Position numbers and translations under genes: made by a program. Below, piece by piece: positions 51,371-60,541 of a DNA stretch of 64,000 bases (its first letter is position 1; each line of letters opens with the position of its first letter). The stretch is taken from assembly GCA_963766505.1 (NCBI GenBank), contig CAVYAL010000009.1, positions 1 to 64,000 on the forward strand, written 5' to 3'. The notes beneath the pieces were generated by a model. It worked only from the letters and a program-made list of their open reading frames with translations. It searched no databases and was not told the origin of the DNA. This stretch comes from DATIRA01 sp963766505. Its GTDB lineage: Bacteria > Pseudomonadota > Gammaproteobacteria > Steroidobacterales > Steroidobacteraceae.

Positions 51371-51964
51371 TCAGGCCAGAATCGCGGTTGACACGGCACC
51401 CCCAACTGCGGCGCCAATCACTACTGCGCCAACTACTGTCGCCGCACCCAAGGCCCCCGCGACCGATCCAGCGATCGTGTCGCCGAGCCACGCCTTGATC
51501 GCTCTACGGTTCATCCGACTAAGCGCCCCTTTGGGGGCACTCTGCGCCTGCTTGCGCGGAGGTTGCTCATCACTCTCGGCGATCGTCCGCTTGATCGAAT
51601 CCTGCGCGATGGAGATGATCATGCGGGCAACCGGGCTTGGATTTCGGAGCGCGCGGGCCGCCTTGCTGGCGGCCTGCGCATGCCGCTGGATGTCATCGGT
51701 GAGCAACGCGGCGCCGAACAGCTCAGAGAGAATCTGGCGCTCCGTGGAGGAGATCAGAGTCTTGCGTTCGAGTCTTCCAAGGGAATTCTGGCCAGCCTCC
51801 ACAAGGGGAAAGAGGTCAAGTCTCGCCAGATCGCGGGACAGCGTCACGGTGAAGCGATGCAGAGCGCCAACACGGGCGGCGAGCTGCGCGGGGTCAGCAA
51901 AGTCTTCGGCGCTCAATCGCGGCGCCTTCATGGACAGGATGGACTGGACAGCTGGTGACGGCAT
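51371..51964 (-). CDS. Unknown protein with C-terminal glycine-zipper-like membrane segment
   Basis: 197 residues from the ATG at 51964, with GGGGAG six bases upstream. The first ~150 residues are soluble and helical (PAQLAARVGALHRFTVTLSR, LERKTLISSTERQILSELFG). The end is a Gly/Ala-rich hydrophobic stretch, GSVAGALGAATVVGAVVIGA followed by AVGGAVSTAILA. Such small-residue C-terminal segments occur in membrane-inserting toxins, phage proteins and many others, so no function can be assigned. It stands alone in the island; a bidirectional terminator lies about 195 bp upstream. Confidence 0.6.
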   Translation of the reverse strand: MPSPAVQSILSMKAPRLSAEDFADPAQLAARVGALHRFTVTLSRDLARLDLFPLVEAGQNSLGRLERKTLISSTERQILSELFGAALLTDDIQRHAQAASKAARALRNPSPVARMIISIAQDSIKRTIAESDEQPPRKQAQSAPKGALSRMNRRAIKAWLGDTIAGSVAGALGAATVVGAVVIGAAVGGAVSTAILA

Positions 51965-52492
51965 GTTCAACTCCCCGCTGGGGTGCTTGCTGACTGGCTA
52001 CCGCGGGCGGATGCGCTTTCGGGATGGCGCGCTCGCCGGTGCACGTTGCCCATTTGGGATTAGGTGCACGGCCGCAACGTAGCAGTTCGGGTCATTCGTG
52101 AATATCACCCGAACAGATGATGTTGGAGTCTGCATGTCACACGCTCAGCGCAGCAAGAAAGCCAGCCGAGTGCTGGCCTTTTTGTTTTGCACGATTACGT
52201 AACGAATGCGCGGTGACTGCCCTGGCTGCACCCGGCACGCTGGCGGCATGATCCTGGTCGCCGAGTGCGGGCTACACTGCGTCAAAGAGAGCGACCGCCG
52301 GCGATGCGTCGAGCGTCCTGGGCTGACGATGCTTCGCGGTGAACACTACCGCGTTGGGGAACCAACCTTCGGGTCACTCGATGATGCCAACGCCAAGCGC
52401 GCAGCTCCCTTACGTACCGACGCGCGAGTAGCTCACTGGATGAGACAGGCAGAACTTCCCCGCCAGCCCCGGCGCAGGCGTACCATCTGTTC
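51965..52492. other. Intergenic region with terminator; no convincing gene
   Basis: A hairpin terminator lies at 52158-52184. A 96-codon plus frame (52206-52496) overlaps the next start by GTGA but is Arg-rich with no ribosome site or recognisable text, so I leave it out. Confidence 0.4.
52158..52184. terminator. Rho-independent terminator
   Basis: aaagccagc / gctggccttttt with loop cgagt and T run on the plus strand; A run on the other side makes it potentially bidirectional. Confidence 0.65.
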
Positions 52493-52738
52493 GTGAAGAT
52501 CGAACGTATCAATGTCGCTGACTATCGCTGGCGCTTGCCTGCCTTTCGCTTGTGGCTTGCCCGGCACGGTGTCGACCTTGCCGATCTTCTAGAGGTTCAT
52601 GTCAACGAATTCAAGCAGACCATGACGGTGTATGAGTTCGTTCGCAACTCGGACGGCTTCCCGCTGACCGACTACAAGACGATGCGTGCCGCAGAGAAGG
52701 TGCGTGAAATAAAGCTACTCAGCCCTTGTCCAAAGTGA
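52493..52738 (+). CDS. Small unknown protein
   Basis: 81 residues with a GTG start. The text (INVADYRWRLPAFRLWLARH, VDLADLLEVHVNEFKQTMTV, YEFVRNSDGFPLTDYKTMRA) looks like a genuine small soluble protein with balanced composition. No signal peptide, TM or known motif. It is isolated in the island. Confidence 0.5.
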   Translation: MKIERINVADYRWRLPAFRLWLARHGVDLADLLEVHVNEFKQTMTVYEFVRNSDGFPLTDYKTMRAAEKVREIKLLSPCPK

Positions 52739-53040
52739 AGCGTCGGGCCGTGCTGGTTAAGGGCGCGATGGGAGCCGATGCAGGGGGCGATGGATTGCAT
52801 TGCAGTCTAGCCGGGTGTCTGCTTCTGCGCAGCTTTGGCTATAGGTGGCAAGGTATTCCTTCCTTTGGGCGTCAGTCCTAGCGCCATACAACACGTTAGG
52901 TGGCACAAGTAGTCCACTCCTACCGGGAAGCCTTGCCCATGATCACCGGGCCAGGTTCGCGTTCTTCAAGCGACTGCCGGCGGTGGTGCGGGAGGTTGCC
53001 AAAGAGCGAGGTCGGCGAAGTTAGTGCAAGGGCTTTGGTA
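52739..53040. other. Intergenic stretch, nothing recognised
   Basis: No supported gene. The region leads into the repeat at 53041. Confidence 0.4.
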
Positions 53041-53196
53041 CCGACCGGGGAGGGGTGTTGCATGCCGGCAATCCCGACGGCGGCAGGCGAGGGCGGTTTG
53101 CCCGACGGGCAGCCGGGACGAGCCAGGGATTCAGGGGCGGGCGCAGCGTCGGCCGGGCGCCCTAGCCGCTCGAGTGGCGGGATTGAGCCTCGCGGG
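53041..53196. repeat. Left half of a ~240-bp repeat split by IS21
   Basis: It aligns with 62928-63080 (ggcggcaggcgaggg, gccgggacgag, tcggccgggcgccc, gtggcgggatt...agcctcgcgg) and stops at the IS21 left end. Confidence 0.75.
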
Positions 53197-53232
53197 GTGT
53201 TCGGCGTCAACTATCCTGGCCGAAAACGACAA

Positions 53233-54060
53233 TTATCCTGGCCGGTGTGATGGGGATCGATTCGGTTGCTTCCTCGGGCTGACCTTGGCCTTCGTGGGTG
53301 CTTTCCCCTGGGCCGCCTTACGTCGGTAGCTCCCCACGTTGAGTTCGAAGATCGTCGAGTGGTGGACGAGGCGGTCCACCGCCGCGACGGTCATCGCCGC
53401 TTCCGGGAACACCTGGTCCCAGGCGGAGAACGGCTGGTTGGCGGTGATGGCGATGCTCTTGCGCTCGTATCGCTCGGAGATCAGCTCGAACAGCACGCTG
53501 CTCTCGGCCTGGTCGCGGCGGATGTAACTGAAGTCGTCTAGGATCAGCAGGTCGAAGCGATCGAGCCGGACAAGCTCGGCGGGCAGACGCAGATCACGCC
53601 GGGCCGCCTGCAGTCGCTGCACGAGGTCGCCGGTGCGGGTAAACAGCACACGCCAGCCGCGATCGATCAGTCCGTGGCCGATGGCGGCGATGAGGTGCGA
53701 CTTGCCGACGCCAGGTGGGCCGAACAGCAGCACGTTGGCGCCTTGCTCGAGCCAGCCGTCGCCCTCAATCAGCGCGGCGACATGTGGCTTGGAGAGGCTC
53801 GGCACGGCCGCAAAATCGAAGCTGTCGATCGACTTGTCGGGCGGCAGGTCCGACTCGGCGCGGCGTCGCGCAAGGCGGCGCGTCTCGCGTTCGGCCATCT
53901 CGTGCTCGAACAGCACGGACAGCAGTCGCTCGGCGCGCCAGCCTTCGCGATCGGACTGCGCGGCCAGATCGGTCCAAAGACGCTTGATCGTCGGCAGGCG
54001 TAGATCCGTGAGCATCAGTGGCAAGCGGGCGGCGTCCGCCGAGGCACGAGCGGCGCTCAC
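53233..54060 (-). CDS. istB: IS21-family helper ATPase IstB
   Basis: 275 residues; the GTG at 54060 overlaps the istA stop (GTGA). AAA+ ATPase with Walker A LLFGPPGVGKSHLIAAI, Walker B DLLILDDFSYIRRDQ and EKSIAITANQPFSAWDQVF-like sensor text. It loads onto target DNA and activates IstA. Basic C-terminal tail. Confidence 0.92.
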   Translation of the reverse strand: MSAARASADAARLPLMLTDLRLPTIKRLWTDLAAQSDREGWRAERLLSVLFEHEMAERETRRLARRRAESDLPPDKSIDSFDFAAVPSLSKPHVAALIEGDGWLEQGANVLLFGPPGVGKSHLIAAIGHGLIDRGWRVLFTRTGDLVQRLQAARRDLRLPAELVRLDRFDLLILDDFSYIRRDQAESSVLFELISERYERKSIAITANQPFSAWDQVFPEAAMTVAAVDRLVHHSTIFELNVGSYRRKAAQGKAPTKAKVSPRKQPNRSPSHRPG

Positions 54061-55535
54061 GACCGTCCCCCGACCAGCTGGTCGTACGCCGCGAGCGGCG
54101 GCAGGTGTACCTGCACGGTGGGTTGCAACGGGATGCGCGGTGCGAACTCGGCACGCAACGCGTCGAGGTCCGGCAGCTCGCCAGCGTCGCCGATCTCGCT
54201 GAGCCGATGCGCGACGTCCGCCTCGCCGGCGCTCTGCGCCAGCTCGAGCAGGCCGACCATGGTCTTGGCAGCCCGCGCCTCCGGGAGTCGCTCGATGAGC
54301 TGGCGCCAGGTGTCGCGATACTCTGAGCGGGGGAACAGCGCGTCGCGCATCCGCCAGCGCACCAAGGCGCCGGGCTTGCGCTTGAGCGCCGGCAGCACGT
54401 GCCGGAAGTCGATGACCGGCGTTCCGCGAAGTGCGCGCGGTGCGCGCAGCACGCACACGCCGCCGAGCATCGCCTCAATGGGGTCGGCGTAGACGCGCAC
54501 CTTGAGCCGATGGCCGATCAGCCGAGACGGCACCGAGTACGGCACGGCGCGCACGGTGAAGATCGCGAACTTGGTGACCCGCGCATCGACCTCCTCGTAC
54601 TCGTTCGTGCGCCGCGGCGGCAGCGGCCGCAGGCAGGCGCGTTCGACAGCCAGCGCCTTGGCGATCCGGCCGTTGGCGCGCGCCGTCACCTCGGCGAGGA
54701 AGTGGCGGTACGCCTCGAGTGTGTCGAACTCGCGGCTGCCGCGCAGCAGCAGCGCCTGATCGACGAAGTGCTTGAGCGTGCCGTTGCGGGCCTCGATCGA
54801 GCCGTTCTCGTGACTGGCGCCGCGGTTGTTACGTGATGGCACCATGCCGTAGTGCGCGCACAGCCACCCGTAGCGGCGGGTGAGGTCCTCCCGTTCGGCG
54901 AGGTTGCGGAACGCCGCCGACAGGCTGTCGGTGCGATGCTCGTGCGGTGCACCGCCGAGTTCCCACAGTGCGTCCTGCAGGCCCGCTGACAGATCGAGGA
55001 AGCACTCGCCGCCGAGCACGACCGCCACGTGTCGCCAGCCCGAATAGGCCAACGCGAACTGGTACAGCAGGTGCTCGAAGCGGGCGCCCCCGATGTGCAC
55101 GCCGAGATCGGTCGCGTGGGTGAAGTCCGACAACCCCAGCCGGCCCGGCTCATGCTGCTGGGCGAAGAACACCTCGCGTTCCGGGCCCTCGAGCGCACGC
55201 CACTGGCGAACGCGCCGCTGGAGAGTCCGCAGCACGGCGTTCGAGTACTCGCCGGGATGGCGGCGCTGCAACTCCTCGAGCACGGTGACGGCCGTCAGGC
55301 CGGGCGCCGCGCGCAGCATCGGCAGCACCTCCAAGTCCCACACGGCGGCCAGCGGATCGGAGCGTGTCCGCCACGTTCGTGGCCCCCGTTGCGAGGGCAA
55401 CCCGTCCAGACGGTCCAGGCGCCGTGCCGTTCGTTAGCTGATGCCGACCTTGGCCGCCGCAGCCTCCTGGCCAAGCCGCTGCCGATACTGCTTGTACTTG
55501 ATCACTTGATGGTCCGTAACTTGCTTGCCGGGCAT
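54057..55535 (-). pseudogene. istA: IS21-family transposase IstA with an in-frame stop at codon 34
   Basis: From the ATG at 55535 the protein starts MPGKQVTDHQVIKYKQYRQR and LGQEAAAAKVGIS, then a TAA replaces the expected Glu of ERTARRLDRLDG (GAA to TAA). The rest (447+ residues) is intact: GLSDFTHATDLGVHIGG with the first Asp, the GASHENGSIEARNGTLK region with the Glu, and a C-terminal domain. The nonsense codon removes the N-terminal HTH unless translation restarts downstream, so transposition is probably lost. Confidence 0.85.
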
Positions 55536-55658
55536 CGCGACCCCTCGCTCCTACGTCGAGGGGGCACTGTATGCCCCACCACCAAGCGCCCCCGGCGGGC
55601 GGCGCTAACCGGCCAAGATAGTTGTCGTCACCCGGTCAGGATCATCGTCGCCGAACAC

Positions 55659-55745
55659 GGCGGCAACCGCGGCCCGCACACCAGACCCACTATGCGAACC
55701 GAATCGGGCAGGCGAGGCGCTTTGAAATTACTATCCGCATATAGT
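55659..55745. repeat. Right half of the repeat split by IS21
   Basis: It aligns with 63076-63160 (ggcggcaaccgcggcc, ccagacccactatgcgaacc, aggcgaggcgctttgaaa) with few mismatches. Confidence 0.8.
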
Positions 55746-55769
55746 AACGGCCAAAAAAGAAGACAGACC

Positions 55770-57593
55770 TTGTCATTTTTCAATGAACTGAAACGACGTA
55801 ACGTGTTCCGTGTGGGTACGGCATACGTGGTCGCGTCCTGGCTTCTGATCCAGGTCGCCGAGACCATCTTTCCGTTGTTCGGCTTCGGTGACACGCCGGC
55901 CCGTATTCTGGTCGTTGTGCTGGCAATCGGCGTAGTCCCGACGCTGGTCTTAGCCTGGGCCTTCGAGATGACGCCCGAGGGTCTGAAGAAAGAAAAGGAC
56001 GTTGACCGCAGCCAGTCCATCACGCCACACACCGGCAAGAAACTGGACCGGATGATCATGGTAGTGCTGGCCCTGGCTTTGGGTTACTTCGCCTTCGACA
56101 AGTTCGTGTTGAACCCGCAGCGGGAATCTGCGCTCAAGGAAGAAAACGTGGCGGCCGTGGAACAAGCGAGGCAGCAAGGCCGCACCAAGAGCCTGGTGGA
56201 ATCCTACGGTGACAAATCCATTGCCGTGCTGCCTTTCGTCAACATGAGTGATGACGCGAGCAATGAGTATTTCTCCGAAGGCATATCCGAAGAGCTGCTA
56301 AACCTGCTGGCGAAGATTCCGGAGTTGCGCGTGATCTCGCGTTCTTCGGCATTTTCCTTCAAAGGCCAGAATCTTGAACTCACTGAGATTGCCGAACGAC
56401 TCAACGTCGCCCATATCCTGGAAGGCTCCGTACGCAAGGCCGGCAACCGGGTGCGCATCACCGCGCAGCTGATCGATGCGGTGAACGACCGTCACCTGTG
56501 GTCGGAGACATACGATCGTGAGTTGACCGACATTTTCGCGATCCAGGAAGGGATCGCGGCCACGGTGGTGGAACAGCTCAAGATCACGCTGCTGGTCGAG
56601 GCCCCGCATGTGCAGGAAGTTGACCCCGAGGCCTATGCTCTGGTCCTGCAGGCCCGCCACCTGACCAATCAAGCCAGCGCAGAAAACTTCGAGCAGTCCA
56701 TCGCCCTGTACCAGCAGGCCCTGGCCATCGAGCCGGAATACGCCGCCGCCTGGGATGGTTTGGCGCGCAACTACGCCGCCCAGGCGAACTATGGCCTGCT
56801 GCCCGCTGCCGAGGGTGCTGCCCTGGCACGAGAGGCGGCGGAGCGGGCGCTGGCGATTGATCCGGACTTCGCCCCAGCCCATGCCCGCCTTGGCTGGATC
56901 GCGATGGTGTTTGACAGCGACCTGGCCCAGGCCGCTCGGCACTTTGAGCGGACGCTGGAACTGGAACCGGCCAATCTCGCCAACGCCGCCGCTCTTTTGC
57001 TTTCCCTTGACCGCCTAGAAGAGGCCATCCCACTGCTGGAATATGTCACCGCCCGCGACCCGGTGGATCCCATTGGCCATGCGTACCTCGGGCTCTTCTA
57101 CCTTTACGCCGACCGCTGGGATGCGGCCATCGCTTCCTATAAAGCCGCCCTGCGGCTAAGTCCGGATTACATAGGAGCGCGTTACCGCATGGGCACGGCC
57201 CTGCTAATGCAGGGCGATGCCACAGCTGCGCTGGCGGAAGTGGAGCAGGAGTCGTTCGAGGCATTCCGTCTGATCGGCCTGGCGATGGCGCAACACGCGC
57301 TCGGAGAGGCGGGTGCCTCGGATGCAACCCTGGCGGAGTTGATCGAGAAGCACGAAAAGGGCTGGGCTTACAACATCGCATACGTGCTGGCTTGGCGCAA
57401 CGAGGCGGACCGGGCCTTCGAGTGGCTGGACAAGGCGGTCGAGTATGCGGATCCAGGCCTTTCGGATACCGTTGTCGAACCCGCATTTGGAAATATCCAC
57501 GACGACCCGCGCTGGCTGCCGTTTCTGGAATCGATTGGCAAGTCGCCTGCGCAACTGGACGCCATCGAGTTCAAGGTGACGCTGCCCAAATAA
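55770..57593 (+). CDS. Membrane-anchored FlgO-like/TPR protein
   Basis: 607 residues from the TTG at 55770 (SFFNELKRRNVFRVGTAYVV), a start shared by many marine gammaproteobacterial homologues. Two TMs in the first 70 residues, EMTPEGLKKEKDVDRSQSIT, then a third TM (MIMVVLALALGYFAFDKFV). Residues ~150-270 resemble the FlgO / CadC-associated domain: SIAVLPFVNMSDDASNEYFS, ELRVISRSSAFSFKG, HILEGSVRKAGNRVRITAQL. The C-terminal half is TPR repeats (EQSIALYQQALAIEPEYAAA, ARHFERTLELEPANLANAAA). Role unknown; probably a periplasm-facing scaffold or sensor. The frame is open far upstream, but that part is the IS21 end and the repeat. Confidence 0.85.
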   Translation: MSFFNELKRRNVFRVGTAYVVASWLLIQVAETIFPLFGFGDTPARILVVVLAIGVVPTLVLAWAFEMTPEGLKKEKDVDRSQSITPHTGKKLDRMIMVVLALALGYFAFDKFVLNPQRESALKEENVAAVEQARQQGRTKSLVESYGDKSIAVLPFVNMSDDASNEYFSEGISEELLNLLAKIPELRVISRSSAFSFKGQNLELTEIAERLNVAHILEGSVRKAGNRVRITAQLIDAVNDRHLWSETYDRELTDIFAIQEGIAATVVEQLKITLLVEAPHVQEVDPEAYALVLQARHLTNQASAENFEQSIALYQQALAIEPEYAAAWDGLARNYAAQANYGLLPAAEGAALAREAAERALAIDPDFAPAHARLGWIAMVFDSDLAQAARHFERTLELEPANLANAAALLLSLDRLEEAIPLLEYVTARDPVDPIGHAYLGLFYLYADRWDAAIASYKAALRLSPDYIGARYRMGTALLMQGDATAALAEVEQESFEAFRLIGLAMAQHALGEAGASDATLAELIEKHEKGWAYNIAYVLAWRNEADRAFEWLDKAVEYADPGLSDTVVEPAFGNIHDDPRWLPFLESIGKSPAQLDAIEFKVTLPK

Positions 57594-57811
57594 GGCGAAT
57601 GGGCGGGAGGTTTCCCCTGGATGCTTTGGACCGCTTGTGGCCGGAAGCCGCACTCATTGATCGGCAGATTACTGCCTCGTTCGGTTCCGCTATGTGGCGG
57701 ACAGCGGAATTCAGGTAGTTTGACATGGCAAGGGACGCTTTCGACCGAGGCTGTGTGAAAACGACCTCGTGATTCGTGCGAATATCATCGTGGCACACGA
57801 AGGGGTGCACG
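57594..57811. other. Intergenic; left end of an IS1182-like remnant
   Basis: No gene. ggctgtgtgaaaacgacc near 57750 resembles an IS1182-type terminal sequence leading into the remnant that follows. Confidence 0.35.
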
Positions 57812-57871
57812 ATGAAGCGGTTCATCGAAGGTGAGAGCCGAGCCCAAGCCACGTTGCTGCCAGAGCGGTTG
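57812..57871 (+). pseudogene. IS1182-family transposase, first 20 codons only
   Basis: MKRFIEGESRAQATLLPERL matches the conserved start of IS1182-type transposases (MKRFIEGEDRxQxxLLPExL). It is cut exactly at the left end of the IS3 element at 57872, and no continuation is visible on the other side at 59082. Confidence 0.6.
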
Positions 57872-57904
57872 TGACCTGCCGGCCTTCTTCGGTCCAGTGA
57901 ACGC

Positions 57905-58755
57905 TTAGGAGATGGCCGGTTCGGGGTTGGTTGTTGAAATCAATCTCTGCTTGAACTCGACCGGCGTCAGTTGCCCAAGCTCGAGTGCGGTCGAACCTCG
58001 TTGTACTGACGACGGAACTGCTCGATGACGATCTTGGCATCGATGCGATTCCTGAACCACTCCATGCTCAGGCACTCGTCGCGGAACTTGCCGTTGAAGC
58101 TCTCGTTCGACCCGTTCTGCCACGGCTTGCCGGGGTCGATGTGGGCGGTGTCGATGTTAGCCTGCGTCAACCACTTCAGGACGGCCCGTGACACGAACTC
58201 CGGGCCGTTGTCCGAGCGCAGATAGCGCGGGCTGCCGTGAACGCTGACCAGCCGGCTCAGCGCCTCGATCACTCGCCCCGAGCGGATGCCGCCGGCCACG
58301 TCGATGGCCAAGCACTCGCGTGTGAACTCATCGACCACTGTCAGACACTTGAGTTGCTGGCCGTTCGCGCAGGCGTCGTAGACGAAATCGTAGGCCCATA
58401 CCTGACCCATGGCCGTCGCCGGCAACGGTCGCGGCCGACTGGCCGCCACGCGCCGCCGTGGCCGCTTCTTCGGCACCTGCAGCCGATGCAGACGCCAAAG
58501 CCGGTGTGCCCGGTCAGGGCTCATCACGTGGCCCCGACGCGCCAGGAACACCTGGTTGCGGCGGTAGCCATACCGCGGGTACTGAGCCGCCAACTCGCGC
58601 ATCGCGGCGACGACCGACGCATCTCGCGCTTCAAGCCGGGACTCGTACCGTGCCGTGGACCTTGCCACGTTCAGCAGCGCGCACGCTCGTCGCAGCGATC
58701 CGCCCCGTTGGCAAACGTAGGCGATCTGTTGGCGACGCACGGGCGCGCTCACCAT
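57905..58755 (-). pseudogene. IS3-family OrfB with a C-terminal frameshift
   Basis: The main frame (57967-58755) has a complete DDE core: WAYDFVYDACANGQQLKCLT, YLRSDNGPEFVSRAVLKWL, and NGSNESFNGKFRDECLSMEW. It ends abruptly as PHSSLGN-stop, while the next frame continues with the expected LGQLTPVEFKQRLISTTNPE. One missing base near 57970 separates them. The DDE residues are intact, so a slightly shortened enzyme might still work. Confidence 0.8.
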
Positions 58756-59012
58756 TCTTTTGCCGCGACTTCCTTCAGGATCTCGATGTCCAACACCCGC
58801 TCGGCCAAAACCTTCTTGAGCCGGGCATTCTCATGCTCGAGCTGGCGCAACCGCTTCACGTCCGTCGCTTCCAGCTTCCCAAAGCGCTTACGCCAGCCGT
58901 AGATCGTCACGTCGCTGACACCGTGCTTCTTGGCTACCTCCGCCACCGGTGCCTTGTCGGCCTCGCGGAGGATCTTGACCATCTGTTCTTCCGAAAATCG
59001 CGTCTTCCTCAT
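58749..59012 (-). CDS. IS3-family OrfA
   Basis: 87 residues from the ATG at 59012 (MRKTRFSEEQMVKILREADK). HTH_Tnp_1 domain (AEVAKKHGVSDVTIYGWRKR) and a leucine-zipper-like end (RLRQLEHENARLKKVLAERV). It overlaps orfB by seven bases, consistent with production of an OrfAB fusion by frameshifting. Confidence 0.88.
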   Translation of the reverse strand: MRKTRFSEEQMVKILREADKAPVAEVAKKHGVSDVTIYGWRKRFGKLEATDVKRLRQLEHENARLKKVLAERVLDIEILKEVAAKEW

Positions 59013-59168
59013 GGCTCCCTCGTTCCCCAAGGCGCCATCTTCCCAAAGTCTCAGCTGGACCGGAAATCGCCTAGCAGGTCAGTGGAGTAAGGCCCCGACG
59101 CGGCGACAGAGATCCTGGGCGACCAGGCGGACGAAATCCAAGCCTTGCCGGAGACTTCCGGCGACTCG

Positions 59169-59480
59169 CTAGCGGAGCTCGACCGCTAGCCGATAGGCGC
59201 CAAATCCAGCCCCTGCTACGAAGGTTATTTGAGGCGCTACAGCCGCTCTCTTGAGCGCCTCTGCTATGCCCGAATGTTTGGAAATCAGCCTGATTTCCCT
59301 TTTATCCTCGATCACACGCACCTCGCCGACCAGGTCCCGGATGGCGGCCCGGCCCCGAGCGGGGTCCGCCTCGTTAGATCGTGTCCGCCAACCGCCTTAG
59401 GAGGCCCCGGTACTGGTCCGCAACCCGGGGCACGAGCCGTGCCACGTCCACGTGTTTGCGGTGCGCTGCGGCCTCATAGT
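59169..59480 (-). pseudogene. Second large serine recombinase, C-terminal remnant
   Basis: A minus-strand frame ending at the TAG at 59169-59171 reads ARGRAAIRDLVGEVRVIEDK and REIRLISKHSGIAEALKRAA. A neighbouring frame upstream reads VARLVPRVADQYRGLLRRLA. Together they match the C-terminal coiled-coil and strand of a serine recombinase (compare ARIELGRLIGPVKIEPAEKE at 49595). It is a different protein from the first remnant and is frameshifted. Confidence 0.5.
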
Positions 59481-59575
59481 AGTCAGATGGCACCCGATCA
59501 GATGGACGCTCGTTCGCTGGGTACCTCCCGCAAGGGACTGGAGTTGGATCAAGATGTCGCACCAGGAGGAACTCT

Positions 59576-60070
59576 ATGAAAAGTGGTAAGCCGTGTCTAA
59601 GCCTACTCGGGTGCCTTGCCCTACTGGGCTGCACCGAAACTGTTCGCGCGCAATCACAGTCAGTACCGGAGGATTTCCGCCAAGTCGTTGAGAGGGAAGT
59701 CAGCGCAACGATCCATGACTTCATGGCCGGATTCAGCGCAGCCAAGTGCGACGATGTCTCGACCGTGTCGAAGTTCGCCCGGGATGGGATGATCTACGTG
59801 ATGAAAGACGGTTTTTTCATAATTCCTCTGGCCGATTATGAGCAGGGCCTTAGAGACAGAGTTTGCGGTTGGGTAAGCCACTCCGGCGTAGTCGACTCGG
59901 TCACCGTCGACCCGCTCAGCCGCGACGTCGCGGTAGCGGCTTGGATGTATCACGACGAGGTGAAGCTCAAGTCCGGTGAGATCAAGCGATATAAGGGTTC
60001 CACGCTGATGACGTTGGTCCGCTCCTCGGACGGCTGGAAGATCACCTCGACCATGTCTGCTGAAGAGTAG
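59576..60070 (+). CDS. Exported NTF2-like (DUF4440-type) protein
   Basis: 164 residues; ATG 59576 preceded by GGAGGAAC. Signal peptide with a possible lipobox (LALLGCTE; a cleavage site after VRAQ is the alternative). The mature part TIHDFMAGFSAAKCDDVSTV, VDSVTVDPLSRDVAVAAWMY and TLMTLVRSSDGWKITSTMS has the plan of SnoaL/DUF4440 folds. It may bind or process a small molecule in the periplasm. Isolated in the island. Confidence 0.65.
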   Translation: MKSGKPCLSLLGCLALLGCTETVRAQSQSVPEDFRQVVEREVSATIHDFMAGFSAAKCDDVSTVSKFARDGMIYVMKDGFFIIPLADYEQGLRDRVCGWVSHSGVVDSVTVDPLSRDVAVAAWMYHDEVKLKSGEIKRYKGSTLMTLVRSSDGWKITSTMSAEE

Positions 60071-60541
60071 CCTTCAACGTCCAATCAGAGCAAAGAGAAC
60101 GATACGCGTGTGCCGTCTAACGACTCCTTTCAGCGGACGCGCTATGCACACTGCTGACCTCGTTTAGCGTCTGCTTTGTAGTGCGACGAACTTCTGCTTC
60201 GGGTCGGAAGCGACCCGTCGCGGCGGCCCGGGCTATGGTCGGCTGCGCGAGATGGCGAGCGAATAGCAGACGGTCGATCCACGGTTCCGCGCCACGTTGT
60301 GTCAGGTGCGATTGATCCGCCCCCAGCATTGATGCCACGGCAAGGCCGGTCGACGGTAGGCTTGCGCCCACCCGAAGGCCACCCTAAGACCGGTTACGCG
60401 AATACGGATCGGCCTGGACGGGTGGTTTGATGTTCCTATCTGCGAGGCGTATACGTCGTAGTGATCGCGGCCGGGCCGGGAACGGCCGTCGACGACGCGA
60501 GACAACTTTCAATAATTCGAATAGCTAAGGGGTGGGATACC
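60071..60541. other. Intergenic stretch of 470 bp, no gene recognised
   Basis: Short frames only. A local inverted repeat (gtctaac...tcagc...gctga...gtttagcgtct, 60117-60170) is faintly like an integron attC site but does not meet the core-site rule; see rejected items. Confidence 0.35.

Larger units (their letters stand above)
53197..55658. mobile_element. IS21-family element
   Basis: About 2.46 kb with terminal repeats gtgttcggcg at the left and cgccgaacac at the right. Internal repeats at the left end (ctatcctggccg, ttatcctggccgg) and related text at the right are typical multiple IstA sites. The uninterrupted sequence at 62928-63170 defines the insertion point; gcgg flanks both sides as a likely target duplication. 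Confidence 0.85.
57872..59081. mobile_element. IS3-family element (IS407-type)
   Basis: About 1.21 kb with imperfect ~30-bp inverted repeats beginning tgacctgc at both ends (…cggtccag near position 25 in each). It contains orfA and orfB on the minus strand and is inserted in the IS1182 remnant. Confidence 0.8.

Noticed and set aside
52206..52496. 96-codon frame overlapping the next gene by GTGA
   Set aside because: No ribosome site, Arg-rich text with no recognisable motif, and atypical composition for a protein; the overlap is probably chance.
60117..60170. Possible integron attC site after the NTF2-like gene
   Set aside because: A GTCTAAC and inner inverted repeat are present, but the partner core reads GTTTAGC, not GTTRRRY, there is no integrase, and neighbouring genes do not carry matching sites.
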